Below, one piece after another: positions 8,082 to 16,078 of a stretch of 64,000 bases of DNA; the first letter of the stretch is position 1; each line of letters begins with the position of its first letter. Under the pieces are notes generated by a model that made no database searches, had not been told where the DNA came from, and saw only the letters and a program-made list of their open reading frames with translations. The stretch is from Corynebacterium testudinoris (GTDB taxonomy: Bacteria; Actinomycetota; Actinomycetes; Mycobacteriales; Mycobacteriaceae), in contig NZ_CP011545.1 in assembly GCF_001021045.1 (NCBI RefSeq), positions 2,108,001 through 2,172,000 of the forward strand, in the 5' to 3' direction. A program made the position numbers and the translations under genes.

Positions 8082-9095
8082 ATGGACAAGCGCGAACTCG
8101 GCACCAACGGGCTACGGGTGGCACCCATCGGCCTGGGATGCATGGGGATGAGCTGGGGCTACGCGGAGAGCCGCCGCGATGACGACGCCTCGGCCGAGGT
8201 CATCCGCCGGGCCCTCGATGCGGGCGTGGAGCTGTTGGACACCGCTGCCGTCTACGGCGACGGGCACAACGAACGGCTCATCGGCCGCGCCATCGCAGGC
8301 CGTCGCGACGAGGTGATCGTGGCGACCAAGGGCGGACTCGTCGTCGACGACCTCGCCACCAAGCAGATGCACCGCGACGGACAACCCGAGACCCTGCGCC
8401 GCCAGGTCGAGGACAGCCTTTCCCGTCTCGGTGTCGACCGTATCGATCTGTACTACCTGCACCGCGTTGACCCAGACGTGCCCATCGCAGAGAGCTGGGG
8501 TGCCCTCGCCGAACTCGTGGCCGCGGGCAAGGTCAGCCGCCTCGGGCTCTCGGAAGTGAGCATCATGCAGGCGGAGGCCGCGCACGCGATCCACCCGGTC
8601 GCAGCGATCCAGTCCGAGCTCTCGCTGTGGACTCGCGACCCCCTCGGGCAGCAGGCCGCCGACGCATCAGGAGGAGGCTCGGCAGGGGCCGGAACGGATG
8701 CCGGCGGCGATCTCCTCGCCTGGACACGGGACCACGGAGTCGCGTTCGTGCCGTTCGCGCCCCTCGGCCGCGGCTACCTCACCGGCACCCTGACCGCTGA
8801 GGGATTCGAGGACGGCGACTTCCGCGCCACCAACCCCCGCTTCGCAGCCGAGGCGTTCGCCAGGAACCAGGCGATCACCGACGAAGTCGCCCGCATCGCC
8901 GACGCACATGACGCGACACCAGCACAGGTTTCCCTGGCGTGGTTGCTCCGACTGTCGGGCAACATCATCCCGATCCCCGGTACCCGCAGCGGCACACACC
9001 TGACGGAGAACGTCGCCGCCACCGGGCTGCAGCTCACCGAGGAGGAGCAGCTGCGTCTCGATCAGCTTCCGGTCGCGTACGGCTCCCGCTACTGA
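8082..9095 (+). CDS. aldo/keto reductase
   Basis: A 337-residue NADPH-dependent aldo/keto reductase of the YajO/AKR13-like group. The (alpha/beta)8 barrel shows the catalytic tetrad: Asp and Tyr in LLDTAAVYGDG (about 54-64), Lys in VIVATKGG and His in YYLHRVD. The cofactor-binding segment IPIPGTRSGTHLTEN is near the C-terminus. A Gly/Ala-rich insert, ASGGGSAGAGTDAGG, at about residue 200 is not typical of the family and may be a flexible loop. GGAGGAG lies 5 bases before the ATG. Its 3' end overlaps the convergent MarR gene by 7 bases. Confidence 0.93.
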   Translation: MDKRELGTNGLRVAPIGLGCMGMSWGYAESRRDDDASAEVIRRALDAGVELLDTAAVYGDGHNERLIGRAIAGRRDEVIVATKGGLVVDDLATKQMHRDGQPETLRRQVEDSLSRLGVDRIDLYYLHRVDPDVPIAESWGALAELVAAGKVSRLGLSEVSIMQAEAAHAIHPVAAIQSELSLWTRDPLGQQAADASGGGSAGAGTDAGGDLLAWTRDHGVAFVPFAPLGRGYLTGTLTAEGFEDGDFRATNPRFAAEAFARNQAITDEVARIADAHDATPAQVSLAWLLRLSGNIIPIPGTRSGTHLTENVAATGLQLTEEEQLRLDQLPVAYGSRY

Positions 9096-9643
9096 CCAGG
9101 CGCCTGCGGGTCCTCCGCGCCGACGGACTCGCCTCGCAGCGAGGCGGTGGCCCGCCGCAACAGGTCACGCAACTGAGCACGTTCCGCATCGGTGAAGGCC
9201 CCGCCCAGGCGCTGCTCGATCGCCCGCGGCGCCTCGTCTGCACGCAGCACAAGAGCCTCACCCGCAGGGGTCAGGGACACGACCAGCACCTTGCGATGCA
9301 CCTTTGAAGGCTTCCGCGTCACGAGGCCCTTGGCTTCGAGCCTGTCGAGCGTCTGCCCCATCGTCTGCGCCGTCACCGCCGCGACCCGCGCAAGCTGGGC
9401 CGAGGACTGCTCCGGCACGTAGTACAACGACATGAGCGCCGCGTACTGCGCCACCGTCAGCTCGAACGGACGCAGCGCCTCGGTCTTCGCCGCGATCATC
9501 GCCTGCTCAGCCGCCTTGATATGCGACCCGAGCCGGGCCAGAGTGTCCTCGACGAACTCCTCCTCACCACGACGAGGAGTCGGCAAGCAGAACGATGCAG
9601 CATTCGTATCAGTCACCTCACCAGAATAAAGCACCTGAAACAT
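9089..9643 (-). CDS. MarR-family transcriptional regulator
   Basis: A winged-helix repressor: LTVAQYAALMSLYYV, then the recognition region SSAQLARVAAVTAQTMGQTL, then the wing GLVTRKPSKVHRKVLVVSLTPAG. MarR proteins usually sense phenolic or oxidising compounds, fitting the neighbouring reductases and efflux pump. The frame is open upstream to 9748, but the ATG at 9643 (MFQVLYSGEV) has a strong AGGGAGG ten bases before it and lies downstream of the operator at 9702-9725. I therefore prefer it (184 residues); a GTG about 10 codons further in is also possible. It is divergent from the TetR gene at 9742. Confidence 0.85.
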   Translation of the reverse strand: MFQVLYSGEVTDTNAASFCLPTPRRGEEEFVEDTLARLGSHIKAAEQAMIAAKTEALRPFELTVAQYAALMSLYYVPEQSSAQLARVAAVTAQTMGQTLDRLEAKGLVTRKPSKVHRKVLVVSLTPAGEALVLRADEAPRAIEQRLGGAFTDAERAQLRDLLRRATASLRGESVGAEDPQAPGQ

Positions 9644-9701
9644 CAGAGCGAGACCTCCCTGACGGGCAGGAGCTGGCAGGCTCAGAGGCTTTGCATCGGT
9701 C

Positions 9702-9725
9702 ATTCTGTATTCGCAAGTACAGAAT
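9702..9725. promoter_or_regulatory. inverted-repeat operator between MarR and TetR genes
   Basis: ATTCTGTA-(8 nt)-TACAGAAT: perfect 8-bp arms at 9702-9709 and 9718-9725. It lies in the divergent region between the two regulators. The CTGTA/TACAG half-sites resemble the site at 8035-8050, so one of the two regulators may control the whole block. Confidence 0.65.
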
Positions 9726-9741
9726 CTGCTAGGGTTGTCGC

Positions 9742-10344
9742 ATGGCAAGGCATCGAGGGTTTGACGAGACTGCCGTCCTGGACGCCGCGGTCGCAGAGTT
9801 CCGCGTGCATGGCTTCGCAGACACCTCCACGGAGCAGCTCTGCGATGCGGCGGGAGTGCGCCGCAGCAGTCTCTACAACACGTTCGAGTCCAAGGATCGA
9901 CTCTTCGTGCGCGCCCTGGAGCGTTACATCGAGACCACCGGTGCAGCTCAGGCGGCGGTGCTCGAAGACGTGGAGCTCGACGGCATGGGTCGTCTGCGCG
10001 GAGTCATCGACCTCATCATCTCCGAGGAGGATGCGGCAGCCGCCGAGGGTCACGCGGCCGGTTGCATGGTGGTCGGCTCGCGGATGACCCCGGATGTCCA
10101 GGATCGGGACGAGCGTGTGGAGCGGCTGCTCGACCGGAGCCTCGACCGGCAACTTTCTCTGCTGAGTCAAGCCATTGCCGTGGGGCAGCGCGACGGCACC
10201 GTGCGTTCCGCGGTTCCGCCTCGCGAGGGGGCGCAGCTGGTCGTGTCGATCATCTCCGGCACCCGCGTGCTTGCACAGTCGGGGATGCGACCCGAGGAAC
10301 TGCGCAGGGTGGCGATGCTCGGCCTCGACGCACTGCGCCCCTAG
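9742..10344 (+). CDS. TetR-family transcriptional regulator
   Basis: A 200-residue TetR protein. The HTH is TSTEQLCDAAGVRRSSLYNTF (about residues 31-51), followed by ESKDRLFVRALERY. The C-terminal half resembles the TetR_C_16/AcrR-like group with GCMVVGSRMTPDV. The stop codon TAG is part of the CTAG that the following IS5 element used as target, so the last residues (LGLDALRP) look intact but the natural 3' flank has been displaced. It is divergent from the MarR gene and shares the operator at 9702-9725. Confidence 0.9.
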   Translation: MARHRGFDETAVLDAAVAEFRVHGFADTSTEQLCDAAGVRRSSLYNTFESKDRLFVRALERYIETTGAAQAAVLEDVELDGMGRLRGVIDLIISEEDAAAAEGHAAGCMVVGSRMTPDVQDRDERVERLLDRSLDRQLSLLSQAIAVGQRDGTVRSAVPPREGAQLVVSIISGTRVLAQSGMRPEELRRVAMLGLDALRP

Positions 10345-11291
10345 GGCGTGTTGTCAAACTTTGCTGGTCAGCCAGTGGAGGGTCGCGGCGAGCGAGATGG
10401 CCGCGGCGTAGCTGCGGGCGGTCTTGCAGGTGCGCATCGCGATGCCGCGCCATTGCTTGAGCTTGGCGAAGCACCGCTCGATCACGTTGCGTCCACGGTA
10501 GACCTCGGGGTCGAAAGCGGGCGGGCGTCCGCCGGCTGAGCCGCGTCGGCGCCGGTGCGCGGCCTGGTCTTGCCGGTCGGGGATGGTGGCCTTGATGCCG
10601 CGCTCGGCGAGCCAGGCCCGGTTCGCGCGGGAGGGATACCCCTTGTCCGCGAGGACCCTGTCCGGGCGGGTGCGGGGCCGGCCAGGGCCTGGCCTGGGGA
10701 CCCGGATCTGGTCCAGGACCTCGGGGAGCAGGCTCGTGTCGGCGGCCTGGCCGCCGGTGAGGACGAAGGCGAGCAGGCGGCCCTTCCCGTCCGAGACGGC
10801 GTGGATCTTGCAGGTCAGGCCGCCTCGGGAGCGGCCGATCGCGTGGTCGCCCGGCTCAGGCCCGAGATTCTTGTAGTTCGATGGGCCCCCCTGTGTGGCG
10901 GGGAAGGGTCGCGGCGTGCTGGTGGGCGCGCACGATCGTCGAGTCGATCGAGCACACCCAGTCCAGCTCGCCCTGCGCGTCGGCGGCCTGCTGGGCGCGC
11001 TCGAGCGCGCACGCCCACACGCCGGTCTTGGCCCACCGGTCGAAGTGGCGGTAGATCGTGTTCCAGTTCCCGAACCGCTCCGGCACGTCCCGCCACGGCG
11101 ACCCGGTCCGGAACTTCCACGCGACCGCTTCCGCGACCAGCCGCCGATCCATCGGCGGCCGACCCGTCGCCTTCGGCGCGGGGAAGCACGGCCCGATCAG
11201 CGCCCACACCTCGTCCGTGATCACATCTCGATCGCTCATACCGAAAGGGTGCCCCGCCGATGGCGGGACACCCTTTCACAACACACCCTAG
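10341..11291 (-). mobile_element. IS5-family element (IS427-like), CTAG at both ends
   Basis: The ends are CTAGGGCGTGTTGTCAAA (left, 10341 on) and, read on the other strand from 11291, CTAGGGTGTGTTGTGAAA. That gives imperfect inverted repeats starting GGG(C/T)GTGTTGT, flanked on both sides by CTAG. Duplication of a TA or CTAG target is typical of the IS427 group. The interior is about 943 bp and holds one frameshifted transposase on the minus strand. Confidence 0.88.
10354..11239 (-). CDS. IS5-family transposase, two frames (orfA/orfB)
   Basis: The first frame (11239 down to 10856) encodes 127 residues: MSDRDVITDEVWALIGP, the DUF4096-like N-terminal domain with GSPWRDVPERFG, and the first catalytic Asp in CSIDSTIVRAHQH. 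The second frame, ending at 10354, carries GRSRGGLTCKIHAVSDGKG, the second Asp in VLADKGYPS and the Glu in RGRNVIERCFAKLKQ, and finishes with LHWLTSKV. The frames join naturally near the six-G tract at 10886-10891 (minus strand GGGGGG), needing a +1 (or -2) shift. IS427-type elements often make transposase by frameshifting, so it may be functional; a simple indel is the alternative. Confidence 0.85.
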
Positions 11292-11385
11292 GCCGCTTGA
11301 CCCCGATCGAGTTCGAGACAATCATGACCACACCAGCCGATCAGGCTGCGTGACTAACCACTGTCACCTGATCGTGCAGCAGACC
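11291..11385 (+). mobile_element. IS3-family transposase 3' relic
   Basis: The frame from 11291 to 11353 reads GRLTPIEFETIMTTPADQAA followed by a stop, the typical C-terminus of IS3-family OrfB (integrase) proteins. Next comes ACTGTCACCTGATCGTGCAGCAGACCCC, which looks like an IS3-type terminal sequence. Only this scrap remains; the IS5 element interrupts it on the left and a truncated LuxR gene abuts it on the right. The end near 11385 is estimated. Confidence 0.7.
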
Positions 11386-12126
11386 CCCTTCGTCATCCAA
11401 CGCATCCCCTCCGCCATGTGCCGCATGCTCATCGCCACCATCGAAGGCGACAGCGCCGGAGTCAACCGCGCCGGCGAAACCCTCGTCAACATCGGCCGCG
11501 AAACAGACACCAGCCACCCTGGCTTCTGGCCCTGGGAAGACGTCTGGGGCCAACAACTCGTCCTCGCCGGACGCATCGACGAAGCCGACGAGATCGTCAC
11601 CGCCGCCGAAGAAAAAGCCGCCTCCTCCGGCATCACCTCCCTCACCGCCAAACTCGCCGTCCCCCGCGCCGGCATCCTCATGGCCCGCGGCGACATCGAA
11701 GGCGGCATCCGACGCTTCGAGGAAGCCGTCGAACTCATCGACTCCCTCGCCATGCCCTCCTACCAATCCCGCATCCTCTACGAATACGGCCGAGTCCTCC
11801 GCCGCCTCGGCCGCCGCCGCCAAGCCGACGAAATCTTCGCCCGCGCCGGAGAAGTCTTCGCCGCCATGGGAGCCACCGAATTCGTCGAGCGCTGCAACCG
11901 CGAACGCCGCGCCGGAGGCCTAGGCACCCGAACCACCGGCGCCGGCGGACTCACACCCCAAGAAGAAGAAATCGCCAAAATGGTCGCCGACGGCGCCACC
12001 AACCGCGAAGTCGCCCGCGAACTCTTCCTCTCCGCCAAAACCGTCGAGTACCACCTCACCCGCGTGTACCGAAAACTCGGCGTTCGCACGCGCACCGAGC
12101 TGCCGCGAGTCCTGGACGAGCTGTAG
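11386..12126 (+). pseudogene. LuxR-family regulator, C-terminal fragment
   Basis: About 245 residues of a large TPR-LuxR (LAL/MalT-like) regulator. Helical repeat segments (GRIDEADEIVTAAEEKAASS, GDIEGGIRRFEEAVELIDSL, YGRVLRRLGRRRQADEIFARA) are followed by the C-terminal DNA-binding domain: LTPQEEEIAKMVADGATNREVARELFLSAKTV... and YRKLGVRTRTEL. LAL proteins are typically 700-1000 residues with an N-terminal ATPase, all missing here. The open frame continues upstream only through IS3 relic sequence. Truncation by the IS3 element is the likely cause. Codon third positions are almost all C or G, as in the 5.2-10.3 kb block and unlike most core genes here. Confidence 0.82.
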
Positions 12127-12144
12127 GTGTCGTGTGGTTTTTGG

Positions 12145-12727
12145 GGTTCGTGCTGACACTAGAACCCTGGAGGCGTAGCTTCTCCGCTTGCGTCACTAGG
12201 AACCCCAAGTGGGGCGGCTTCCAGCACCGCTGCAGGCGCGAACTCAGGGTTCGTGGTGACGCTAGGACCTGGGCGGGGTGGATTCTTCGCTTGCGTCACC
12301 AGGAACCCCAAGTGGGGAGGCTTTAAGCACCGCGGCAGGCTCGAACTCAGGGTTCGTGGTGACGCTAGAACCCTGGCGGGGTGGATTCTCCGCTTGCGTC
12401 ACCAGGAACCCCAAGTGGGGAGGCTTTAAGCACCGCGGCAGGCTCGAACTCAGGGTTCGCGCTGACGCTAGAACCCTGGCGGGGTGGATTCTCCGCTTGC
12501 GTCACCACGAACCCGAAGTGGGGCGGCTTCCAGCACCGCTGCTCCCGCCGACTCAGGGTTCGTGGTGACACTGGAACACGGCGGAGAGGAATCCGGCGCC
12601 ACCGTCACCATGAACCCCAAGTGGGGTGGCCTCCAGCACCGCGGCTCCCGCCGACTCAGGGTTCGCGGTGACACTAGAACCCCGCAGGGTGCAATCCGGC
12701 GCCACCGTCACCACGAACCCCAAAAAC
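12145..12727. repeat. 103-bp tandem repeat array, 5 full units plus a partial sixth
   Basis: The motif GGTTCG recurs at 12145, 12248, 12351, 12454, 12557 and 12660, exactly 103 bp apart each time. Each unit carries GGGTTCGTGGTGACG near its start and the near-complementary CGTCACCA(G/C)GAACCCC about 40 bp later, so it can fold into a long hairpin. This is followed by the short palindrome CCCCAAGTGGGG and a linker. Units 3 and 4 are nearly identical; the later units diverge in the linker (ctcccgccgactcag). Short open frames inside are periodic translations of the repeat and not convincing genes. The array lies between the LuxR fragment and the clpP2 terminator. Confidence 0.95.
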
Positions 12728-12800
12728 GCCAGAACGTGTCAAGGGTGCTCGTCGCGGACCAACTACAAGTCGGTGAGGCAGGTGGGCGTCGTTAGGCATG

Positions 12801-12826
12801 AAAAAAGGGGCCCCGAAGGGCCCCTT
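12801..12826 (-). terminator. Rho-independent terminator of the clpP operon
   Basis: A 9-bp perfect stem (AAGGGGCCC at 12805-12813 with GGGCCCCTT at 12818-12826) and a 4-base loop, followed on the minus strand by six T. It lies 14 bp after the clpP2 stop. Confidence 0.92.
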
Positions 12827-12839
12827 AGTCCGTGGCTAC

Positions 12840-13466
12840 CTAGCCGTTGAGCTTGCGGTAGTCGAAGACGGTGTCGATGATGCCGTATTCCTTCGCCTCC
12901 GGGGCGGTGAGGATCTTGTCGCGATCGGTGTCGATGCGGATCTGCTCCGGGGTGCGGTCGGTGTGGCGGGCGAGGGTCGTCTCCATGAGGCGGCGCATGC
13001 GCTCGATCTCGGCGGCCTGGATCTCGAGGTCAGAGACCTGGCCCTGGGTGCCTTGGGTGGCGGGCTGGTGGATGAGCACGCGGGCGTTGGGCAGTGCGGC
13101 GCGCTTGCCGGGGGCGCCAGCGGCGAGCAGCACGGCGGCGGCGGAAGCGGCTTGTCCGAGGCAGACGGTCTGGACGTCGGGGCGGACGTACTGCATGGTG
13201 TCGTAGATTGCCATCAGCGCGGTGAAGGATCCGCCGGGTGAGTTGATGTACATGGTGATGTCGCGGTCGGGGTCTAGTCCTTCGAGGACGAGCAGCTGCG
13301 CCATGATGTCGTTCGCGGAGGTGTCGTCGACCTGGGTGCCCAGGAAGATGATGCGCTCTTCGAAGAGTTTGGCGTAGGGGTTGGTCTCTTTGGTGCCATA
13401 GGCGGACTGCTCGATGAAGGAGGGCAGGACGTAGCGCGACTGGGGCATCTGGAATCCGTTGTTCAT
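12840..13466 (-). CDS. clpP2: ATP-dependent Clp protease proteolytic subunit 2
   Basis: A 208-residue ClpP serine peptidase. With ClpP1 and a ClpX or ClpC unfoldase it forms the degradation chamber in the cytoplasm. Catalytic Ser is in [13 protein letters not shown], His in [10 protein letters not shown] and Asp in [11 protein letters not shown]; the [19 protein letters not shown] segment is family-typical. AGGAGACACAAC precedes the ATG. It lies 20 bp downstream of clpP1 in the same orientation, the usual actinobacterial clpP1P2 operon in which the two non-identical rings work together. The paralogue order (second gene) supports the name clpP2. Confidence 0.96.
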   Translation of the reverse strand: MNNGFQMPQSRYVLPSFIEQSAYGTKETNPYAKLFEERIIFLGTQVDDTSANDIMAQLLVLEGLDPDRDITMYINSPGGSFTALMAIYDTMQYVRPDVQTVCLGQAASAAAVLLAAGAPGKRAALPNARVLIHQPATQGTQGQVSDLEIQAAEIERMRRLMETTLARHTDRTPEQIRIDTDRDKILTAPEAKEYGIIDTVFDYRKLNG

Positions 13467-13486
13467 GTTGTGTCTCCTAAAATTCC

Positions 13487-14086
13487 CTAGTTGCTGATCG
13501 AGCCCGTTGCGTGGTTGACCACGTGGTCGACCAGTCCGTATTCCTTGGCTTGGGCGGCGGTGAACCAGCGGTCGCGGTCGGAATCTTTGGTGATTTGTTC
13601 GAAGGTCTGGCCGGTGTGCTCGGCGATGAGTTCGGCCATTTCGCGCTTGGTGGCGGCGAACTGCTCGGCTTGGATGGCGATGTCGGCGGCGGTGCCTCCG
13701 ACGCCGGCGGACGGCTGGTGCATCATGATGCGGGCGTGGGGCAGGGCGAAGCGCTTGCCTTGGGTGCCACCGGAGAGGAGGAATTGTCCCATGGAGGCGG
13801 CGAGGCCCATGCCGTAGGTGGCGATGTCGCAGGGCGAGTACTTCATCGTGTCGTAGATGGCCATGCCTGCGGTGACGGAGCCGCCGGGCGAGTTGATGTA
13901 GAGGGAGATGTCGCGGGTCGGATCCTCGGCGCTGAGGAGGAGGATCTGGGCGCAGAGCTTGTTGGCGATTTCGTCGTCTACCTGCTGGCCGAGGAAGATA
14001 ATGCGCTCGCGCAGCAGTCGCTCGTACACCGAGTCACCCAGGTTCATACCTGCCCCGGGGGAGGTCATTGTGATCTGGTCAGTCAT
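13487..14086 (-). CDS. clpP1: ATP-dependent Clp protease proteolytic subunit 1
   Basis: A ClpP peptidase of 199 residues. Catalytic Ser is in [14 protein letters not shown], His in [10 protein letters not shown] and Asp in [13 protein letters not shown]. The in-frame TTG at 14095 would leave only 2 bases after AGGAG, so the ATG at 14086 ([13 protein letters not shown]), 10 bases after it, is chosen. It is the first gene of clpP1P2, with tig immediately upstream on the same strand as in other actinobacteria. A ClgR-type operator lies at 14157-14174 in the intergenic region, indicating stress-dependent activation. Confidence 0.96.
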   Translation of the reverse strand: MTDQITMTSPGAGMNLGDSVYERLLRERIIFLGQQVDDEIANKLCAQILLLSAEDPTRDISLYINSPGGSVTAGMAIYDTMKYSPCDIATYGMGLAASMGQFLLSGGTQGKRFALPHARIMMHQPSAGVGGTAADIAIQAEQFAATKREMAELIAEHTGQTFEQITKDSDRDRWFTAAQAKEYGLVDHVVNHATGSISN

Positions 14087-14156
14087 GTCAGTCAAACTCC
14101 TGTAGTTCTCGTTTGTGTCTCTAGATTACAAGCGGAGTCGGGCAATCCGCTTCCCT

Positions 14157-14174
14157 GTTCGCTATCAGCGTTCG
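14157..14174 (-). promoter_or_regulatory. ClgR-type operator upstream of clpP1
   Basis: The minus strand reads CGAACGCTGATAGCGAAC. It matches the published corynebacterial ClgR consensus WNNWCGCYNANRGCGWWS at all specified positions except the first. ClgR activates clpP1P2 in this genus, and the site lies about 70 bp before the clpP1 start. Confidence 0.75.
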
Positions 14175-14196
14175 ATGGCTGTTGCTTGACGACGAA

Positions 14197-14231
14197 CGCC
14201 CCGCTCACCGCTGTCAGCGGTAGGCGAGGCG
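14197..14231 (-). terminator. strong hairpin between tig and clpP1
   Basis: A 16-base arm at 14197-14212 pairs with 14216-14231 with only two mismatches and one G-T pair, around a 3-base loop. No T-run follows in the direction of transcription, so it may only slow or partly stop tig transcription before the clpP1 promoter. Confidence 0.55.
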
Positions 14232-14250
14232 TTAGGCGCGGGGCGAGGTT

Positions 14251-15612
14251 TTAGTCGTCGGACTCGGCCTCTGCGTCGTCGGAGGCGTTGTCTTCCTCAC
14301 CGAAGTACTGGGTCACGTCGACGTCGTTGCCTTGGTCGTCCTTGACGGTGACGCGGCAGATGGCGGCGGCCAGTGCCTTGCCGCGGCGGACGTCAGCGAA
14401 GAGGTTGGCAATCTGGCCGGACTGCTGCAGCTGGCTGACGAACTGGGACGGGTCCATGCCGTAGGACTGGGCGGTGAACAGGATGTGGTCGGTGAGCTCC
14501 TGCTGGGAGACCTCCGGCTCTTCCTGCTCGGCGAGGGTATCCAGGAACAGCTGGGTGCGGACGGCGTTCTCGGCGTCGTCGTGGACCTGCTTGTCAAACT
14601 CTTCGCGCGTGGTGCCTTGGGACTTGAGGACCTCGTTGAGGGCATCCTCGTCGTGGGCCATCTGGCCGAGCAAGGAGTGGAGCTGGTTGTGGACCTGCTC
14701 GTCGACGATGGACTCCGGCAGAGCGAAATCGGTCTTAGCCAGTGCGGCCTTGAGGACTTCGTCGCGGATGGCAGCTGCCTGCTCGCCCTTCTTGGCGTCC
14801 TCGACCTGGGACGTGATGGACTCGCGCAGCTCGTCGGCGGTGTCGAACTCGGAGGCCATCTGGGCGAACTCGTCGTCGAACTCGGGGAGCTTGCGCTCCT
14901 TGGTCTGCTGGACGTGGACGGCGACGGTGGCTTCCTTGTCCTTGTGCTCACCGGCGACGATCGTCGTGGTGAACTCGGCGTCCTCGTCGGACTTCAGGCC
15001 GAGCAGTGCGTCATCGATTCCATCAATGAGGTCGCCCTGGCCGATCTCGTAGGACAGGCCCTCGGTGGTGGCTTCGTCGACGATTTCGCCGTCGACGGTG
15101 GCCTTGATGTCGATGATGGCGAAGTCGCCGTCGGCCAGCTTGCGGTCGGTGTCGGTGAGCTCACCGAAACGGCTACGCAGGCGGTCGATTTCTTCTTCGA
15201 CGGCCTCGTCGTTGATCTCGATGGCCGGGACCTCGACGGAGAGCTCGGAGAAGTCCGGGACCTCAATTTCGGGGCGGATGTCTACCTCGGCGACGAACTC
15301 GACGAAGTCGTTGTCTTCGATTTTGGTGATGTCGACGCTCGGCTGACCCAGCACGACGAGGTCATTTTCCTCGCAGGCGGCCTGGTAGCGGGAAGGGAGC
15401 ATGTCGTTGACAACCTGCTCGAGGATGGGACCGCGACCGTAGCGGGCGTCGATGAGCTGGCGCGGGGCCTTGCCCTTGCGGAAGCCGGGGAGGGTGACCT
15501 GCTGAGCGATGGCAGCGTAGGCCTGGTCGATCTCCGGGGTCAGCTCCTCGAAAGGAACATTGACGGTGAGCTTGACGCGGGTGTCGCTCAGCTTCTCGAC
15601 GGAACTCTTCAC
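14251..15612 (-). CDS. tig: trigger factor, ribosome-associated chaperone and prolyl isomerase
   Basis: A 453-residue trigger factor. The N-terminal ribosome-binding domain ends with the signature [12 protein letters not shown] (about residues 43-54). The central FKBP-like prolyl isomerase domain ([32 protein letters not shown]) and the helical C-terminal chaperone domain follow. The tail is acidic ([15 protein letters not shown]), as often in actinobacteria. The GTG at 15612 is chosen over the ATG at 15633 because AGGAG lies 8 bases before the GTG and would otherwise be inside the gene. It folds nascent chains at the ribosome exit tunnel and is followed by clpP1P2. Confidence 0.96.
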   Translation of the reverse strand: MKSSVEKLSDTRVKLTVNVPFEELTPEIDQAYAAIAQQVTLPGFRKGKAPRQLIDARYGRGPILEQVVNDMLPSRYQAACEENDLVVLGQPSVDITKIEDNDFVEFVAEVDIRPEIEVPDFSELSVEVPAIEINDEAVEEEIDRLRSRFGELTDTDRKLADGDFAIIDIKATVDGEIVDEATTEGLSYEIGQGDLIDGIDDALLGLKSDEDAEFTTTIVAGEHKDKEATVAVHVQQTKERKLPEFDDEFAQMASEFDTADELRESITSQVEDAKKGEQAAAIRDEVLKAALAKTDFALPESIVDEQVHNQLHSLLGQMAHDEDALNEVLKSQGTTREEFDKQVHDDAENAVRTQLFLDTLAEQEEPEVSQQELTDHILFTAQSYGMDPSQFVSQLQQSGQIANLFADVRRGKALAAAICRVTVKDDQGNDVDVTQYFGEEDNASDDAEAESDD

Positions 15613-15678
15613 GAAGAACTCTCCTGGTTTCACATTGAAGGTAAAAGTTATACGAGGCCACCGAGGTGACCCCCTACG

Positions 15679-15752
15679 TCGGGGCGACAGGATTTGAACC
15701 TGCGACCCCCTGCTCCCAAAGCAGGTGCGCTACCAAGCTGCGCCACGCCCCG
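15679..15752 (-). tRNA. tRNA-Pro (UGG)
   Basis: The minus strand folds into a full cloverleaf: acceptor CGGGGCG/CGCCCCG with discriminator A, D-arm GCGCAGCTTGGTAGCGC, anticodon stem CCTGC/GCAGG around TTTGGGA (anticodon TGG) and T-arm GCAGGTTCAAATCCTGT. CCA is not encoded. Confidence 0.97.
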
Positions 15753-15889
15753 TAGGTGATACCGAAGTTTAGCGAGTCCGCCTGACGCGAGCATACATTG
15801 GGGTATCCAAACGCGTCCCGCCCCGCTCACACGCCGGGAACGACTCAACCCCCGACCGGCAATCGTGCCAGGTCAGGGGCTGATATTCT

Positions 15890-15964
15890 TGGAGGGAATG
15901 ACGGGAATCGAACCCGCGTCTTCAGCTTGGAAGGCTGAGGTATTAGCCACTATACGACATTCCC
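15890..15964 (-). tRNA. tRNA-Gly (UCC)
   Basis: The minus strand shows acceptor GGGAATG/CATTCCC, discriminator T, an encoded CCA (15890-15892), anticodon stem TCAGC/GCTGA around CTTCCAA (anticodon TCC) and T-arm GCGGGTTCGATTCCCGT. Confidence 0.97.
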
Positions 15965-16078
15965 CTGCGTGCGCTGGACCAGTTTAACCCATCCACACCC
16001 GTTCGCGAAAACTGGAACTTTGTGCGCAGGTTGTGCGTTGTATGGGAGACAACTACTTACAGACCGGAGTGATTTTCC

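Noticed and set aside
11418..12326. 302-residue Arg-rich open frame
   Set aside because: Out-of-frame shadow of the LuxR fragment; its composition (long Arg/Pro/His runs) is an artefact of the very high GC codons.
12278..12674. Several 68-103 residue open frames on both strands within the 103-bp repeats
   Set aside because: They are periodic translations of the same repeat without ribosome sites; no reason to call proteins.
12145..12727. CRISPR array
   Set aside because: The full 103-bp period is conserved, with no short repeat/variable spacer pattern and no cas genes.
14332..15669. 445-residue frame antisense to tig
   Set aside because: The trigger factor on the other strand is unmistakable; this is its mirror.
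15778..15890. Additional small RNA between the two tRNAs
   Set aside because: No stable conserved fold or terminator recognised; only spacer sequence is visible.
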